Shown: positions 7,435 to 9,958 of the stretch, in pieces | Layout: every line of letters begins with the position of its first letter | How positions within the stretch are numbered: position 1 is the first letter of the stretch | NCBI GenBank assembly: GCA_001796415.1 | Contig: MGML01000082.1 | Location: 1-9,958 of the forward strand | From: Chloroflexi bacterium RBG_13_46_14 | GTDB lineage: Bacteria > Chloroflexota > Dehalococcoidia > Dehalococcoidales > UBA2162 | Reading direction: 5' to 3' | DNA length: 9,958 bases | Position numbers and translations under genes: made by a program | Notes under the pieces: generated by a model | Told to the model about the DNA's origin: nothing | Database searches by the model: none | What the model saw: the letters and a program-made list of their open reading frames with translations, nothing else

Positions 7435-8673
7435 CTATTTTTCTTCGGGTCCCATAATACTCAGGGGACCTTCGGAATCTCCCAGTAACTGTACCTGAGC
7501 CTGGTTCTTAAGAGGAAGGCCCCACAGGTGGATAAATCCTGCAGAGGCACTCTGGTCGAATTTATCTCCTGCATCATAGGTAGCAAGACTGAGATTATAT
7601 AGTGATTTCGGAGCCTTTCGTCCTACAACTGTCGAATGCCCTTTATAAAGTTTTAGTCTTACTTCTCCGGTGACATAGCGCTGAGAACTCAGCACATATG
7701 CCGAGAGGTCACGGTTCAACTGGCTGAACCAGAGTCCACCGTAGATAAGGTCGGATATTTCCTTAGCCACTTTCTGTTTGAAATCAAGCTGCCCTTTGGA
7801 CATGGTCATCGCTTCCAGTGCCAGGTGCGCCTGTAACAGGACGGTCGCCGCCGGAGCTTCGTATATCTCACGGGACTTGATACCGACCACCCGGTCTTCG
7901 ATATGATCGATTCTGCCTATCCCGTGTTTGCCTGCAATCTCATTCATCCGGGTTACGAGAGTCACTCCATCCATCTCCTCGCCGTCGATAGATACCGGGA
8001 CTCCTTTTTCGAAACCTATTTCTATATACTGCGGTTTATCAGGCGCTTTGTCAGGCGATACCGTCATTGTAAACGCATCTTCCGGTGGTTCCTGCCATGG
8101 GTCTTCCAGTGTTCCGCATTCTATAGCCTTTCCCCACAGGCATTCATCGATCGAGTATGGGCTTGAGACAGTAACAGGGATGGGGATATTATGTTCTTTC
8201 GCGTAGGCAATTGCCTGCTCACGAGTCATTTTCCATTCCCGTGCCGGGGCAAGTATCTTAATATCCGGCGCCAGCGCGCCGATGCTGACTTCGAATCGTA
8301 CCTGGTCGTTTCCCTTCCCGGTACAGCCGTGCACAATCGTTGTCGCTCCGGATTCCCGCGCCTTATCCACCAGCAGCTTAGCCATCAGCGGACGTGTCAA
8401 CGCCGTTGCCAGCGGATACTGACCTTCATATATCGCGTCCGCCTGCAACGCAGGAAAAACAAAATACTTTATAAAAAGCTCTTTGGCATCGATCACTACA
8501 GACTCAATCGCTCCAATACCCAGAGCTTTCTGTCTCACTAAGGTAAAGTCTTTTTCGTTACCGACATCTATATTTACGGCTATTACATCAAATCCGTATT
8601 TTTCCTGCAGCCACTTGACCAGTACCGAAGTATCAAGTCCGCCGCTGTAGGCAAGTACCACTTTTTCTGCCAT
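7435..8673 (-). CDS. argG: Argininosuccinate synthase
   Basis: ArgG condenses citrulline and aspartate, with ATP cleaved to AMP and pyrophosphate, giving argininosuccinate. The 412-residue protein is of usual length. It begins MAEKVVLAYSGGLDTS, with the pyrophosphate-binding P-loop SGGLDTS at 10-16. YPLATALTRPL (86-96), HGCTGKGNDQVRFE (115-128) and SPYSIDECLWG (171-181) are further family signatures for ATP, citrulline and aspartate binding. The ATG at 8673 is preferred because GGGAG (8681-8685) lies 7 nt upstream. An in-frame GTG at 8691 would add MTGRRD, lacks a Shine-Dalgarno site and does not fit the family N-terminus. It lies upstream of argH and downstream of argD, separated from argD by an AT-rich inverted repeat. 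The identity is secure. Confidence 0.97.
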   Translation of the reverse strand: MAEKVVLAYSGGLDTSVLVKWLQEKYGFDVIAVNIDVGNEKDFTLVRQKALGIGAIESVVIDAKELFIKYFVFPALQADAIYEGQYPLATALTRPLMAKLLVDKARESGATTIVHGCTGKGNDQVRFEVSIGALAPDIKILAPAREWKMTREQAIAYAKEHNIPIPVTVSSPYSIDECLWGKAIECGTLEDPWQEPPEDAFTMTVSPDKAPDKPQYIEIGFEKGVPVSIDGEEMDGVTLVTRMNEIAGKHGIGRIDHIEDRVVGIKSREIYEAPAATVLLQAHLALEAMTMSKGQLDFKQKVAKEISDLIYGGLWFSQLNRDLSAYVLSSQRYVTGEVRLKLYKGHSTVVGRKAPKSLYNLSLATYDAGDKFDQSASAGFIHLWGLPLKNQAQVQLLGDSEGPLSIMGPEEK

Positions 8674-8697
8674 ATCACGTCTCCCTGTCACCTGGAA

Positions 8698-8800
8698 ATT
8701 CTAATTTCTAAACTCTAAACAATATCAAATTCCAAATTTCAAAACGTCTATATTTGGTATTCGTATTTGTTTAGGATTTAGTATTTGGATATTAGTGTTT
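8698..8800. repeat. AT-rich imperfect inverted repeat between argD and argG
   Basis: This very AT-rich stretch fills most of the argD-argG gap. Its halves are imperfect reverse complements: CCAAAT (8732-8737) faces ATTTGG (8752-8757), CTAAACAA (8715-8722) faces TTGTTTAG (8767-8774), and CTAAT (8701-8705) faces ATTAG (8791-8795). Between these lie mismatches and a few unpaired bases. The apex loop is about 14 nt (8738-8751). The whole could fold into a long interrupted hairpin with arms near 45 nt. No GC-rich stem or terminal U tract supports a terminator. An argG promoter could hide here, for example minus-strand TTGAAA then 17 nt to TTTAGA, but AT richness makes such matches weak. Similar motif-like AT-rich intergenic sequences occur, as I recall, in several environmental bacteria; its role is unknown. 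Confidence 0.65.
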
Positions 8801-9958
8801 ATCTGAATCCTTCAAGTACTTTATCCAGTATTCCAAGCGCTTCGTCCGCTTCTTTTTTAGTCATTACCAGAGGTGGTATAAAGCGGATTGCGTTGGTCTT
8901 TAGCTTGTTTACCAGCATCCCGTTTTCAATGCAGCTGTCAACTACGTCCGCTGAAATATCCTTATCGAACTCCATTGCCAGTAATAGTCCTTCGCCCCGT
9001 ACATCGGTGACGAATCCGTATTTATTCTTCAGGCGTTCGAGGCCCTGTTTCAGGTACTGCCCGACCTTCCGCGCATTACCGGGAATGTCGTTTTCAATAA
9101 CATATTTTAAGGTAGCGTATGCCGTAGCGCTGGTAACCGGATTACCACCAAAGGTTGAGTTATGATCGCCAAGCGTAAACACGGCCGCGTTTTCCTTCGC
9201 CAGCAAAGCACCAATCGGGATACCACCACCCAGACCCTTGGCCAGGCTCATAATGTCCGGCTCAACGCCATAAAGCTGGTAGCCGAAGAGTGTTCCAAGC
9301 CGACCAATTCCCGTCTGCACTTCGTCAAAAATAAGCAGTATACCTTTCTCGTCACACCATTCCCTCACCTGCTTAAGGAACCCATCGACCGGTAAGTTCA
9401 CTCCTCCCTCCGCCTGGACAGGTTCAAGCATGACGGCACAGGTTTTTTCAGTCGTCGCTGCCTTAATAGCATCGATGCTATTGTTCTCCACATTGATAAA
9501 ACCGATAGGCAGCGGTTCGAACGCTTTATGCATCTTTTCCTGGCCTGTTGCCGCCGTCAATGCGAGCGACCGACCGTGAAATGACATATTCGTTGTGATA
9601 ATCTCATATGCCCCGTTCAGGTTCAAAGCACCATACCGGCGTGCCAGCTTAATCGCGCCTTCATTTGCCTCAAGACCGCTATTACAGATAAACACCCGGT
9701 CCATGCAGCTGTTCTGTACCAGCAGCTCGGCAAGTTGAAGCATCGGCGTATTGTAATACCAGAGAGAAACCTGTATCAGTGTACCAGCCTGCTCCGTTAT
9801 CGCCTTCACGACTACCGGATGGCAGTGACCGAGACAGTTGACTGCCAGACCGCCGACGCAGTCCAGGTATTCCTTACCCGTATCATCCCAGACCCTCAAG
9901 CCTTTACCTCGCACCAGTGTCAGGGGATGCCGGACTATTGTCTGCATAAAGTATTTCT
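8799..9958 (-). CDS. argD: Acetylornithine aminotransferase (5' end beyond window)
   Basis: ArgD is a PLP-dependent class III aminotransferase that converts N-acetylglutamate semialdehyde and glutamate to N-acetylornithine and 2-oxoglutarate; some members also act in lysine synthesis. Numbering from the internal Met at 9947, landmarks are NSGLEANEGAIKLARR (89-104), FHGR (123-126), EPVQAEGG (175-182), FDEVQTGIGR (207-216) with PLP-contacting Asp208, SLAKGLGGGIPIGA (234-247) with Schiff-base Lys237, and HNSTFGGNP (262-270). The frame stays open to the edge, reading KYF before MQTIVRHPLTLVRG. That matches the usual ArgD pattern KYFMQTYxRxPVTLVRG, so the true start is upstream, outside the window. 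The ornithine aminotransferase and GABA transaminase families are related, but the argG-argH context favours ArgD. Confidence 0.94.
   Translation of the reverse strand, partial: KYFMQTIVRHPLTLVRGKGLRVWDDTGKEYLDCVGGLAVNCLGHCHPVVVKAITEQAGTLIQVSLWYYNTPMLQLAELLVQNSCMDRVFICNSGLEANEGAIKLARRYGALNLNGAYEIITTNMSFHGRSLALTAATGQEKMHKAFEPLPIGFINVENNSIDAIKAATTEKTCAVMLEPVQAEGGVNLPVDGFLKQVREWCDEKGILLIFDEVQTGIGRLGTLFGYQLYGVEPDIMSLAKGLGGGIPIGALLAKENAAVFTLGDHNSTFGGNPVTSATAYATLKYVIENDIPGNARKVGQYLKQGLERLKNKYGFVTDVRGEGLLLAMEFDKDISADVVDSCIENGMLVNKLKTNAIRFIPPLVMTKKEADEALGILDKVLEGFR

Noticed and set aside
8674..8691. Longer argG start at GTG 8691 (adds MTGRRD).
   Set aside because: No Shine-Dalgarno site precedes it, while GGGAG is well placed for the ATG at 8673, which also matches the ArgG family N-terminus.
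8698..8800. ArgR operator (ARG box) in the AT-rich gap before argG.
   Set aside because: AT-rich words resemble half sites everywhere here, but no clear TGAATnnnnATTCA-like palindrome is present.
8785..9165. Plus-strand open frame of 126 codons opposite argD, and similar ones opposite recG (1080-1415) and argG (8191-8541).
   Set aside because: They lie wholly antisense to well-supported genes, are low-complexity Ser/Arg-rich translations, and match no family I recognise.

Overview
This is a compact bacterial chromosomal segment of housekeeping genes with moderate GC and no sign of mobile DNA. It carries seven protein-coding genes, two cut by the window edges, and no tRNA, rRNA or CRISPR that I could see. 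The short gaps, GGAGG-type Shine-Dalgarno sites, frequent TTG/GTG starts, the fakA-degV-recG order and an extended RecG with a zinc-type L28 suggest an uncultured Chloroflexota lineage close to Dehalococcoidia. That placement is inference from gene content and sequence flavour and was not tested.

Layout. Positions 1-4986 hold a minus-strand run transcribed right to left: fakA (DAK2/YloV-type fatty acid kinase), degV/fakB (fatty-acid-binding partner), then recG, which leaves the window at position 1. The gaps are 12 and 68 nt. Positions 4987-5130 are a divergent promoter region. Positions 5131-5340 hold rpmB (ribosomal protein L28), the only plus-strand gene, followed at once by a rho-independent terminator. 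Positions 5375-9958 hold a second minus-strand run: argD (its 5' end lies outside the window), a roughly 100-nt AT-rich imperfect inverted repeat, argG, argH and rpe. argG and argH are 10 nt apart, and argH and rpe overlap by 8 nt. rpe converges on rpmB, and its stop codon sits in the loop of the rpmB terminator.

How the genes work together. ArgD, ArgG and ArgH are arginine biosynthesis enzymes: acetylornithine transamination, then the two last steps from citrulline to arginine. Rpe, a pentose-phosphate/Calvin-type epimerase, is translationally coupled behind ArgH although it has no direct link to arginine. FakA with a FakB/DegV protein makes acyl-phosphate from free fatty acids for phospholipid synthesis. 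RecG, a replication-fork and branch-migration helicase, follows in the same run.

Nothing here looks like a new multigene system. The least explained element is the inverted repeat between argD and argG. Smaller points are the rpe stop inside the rpmB terminator loop, a His-to-Tyr change in the DegV C-terminal motif, and the rpe coupling.
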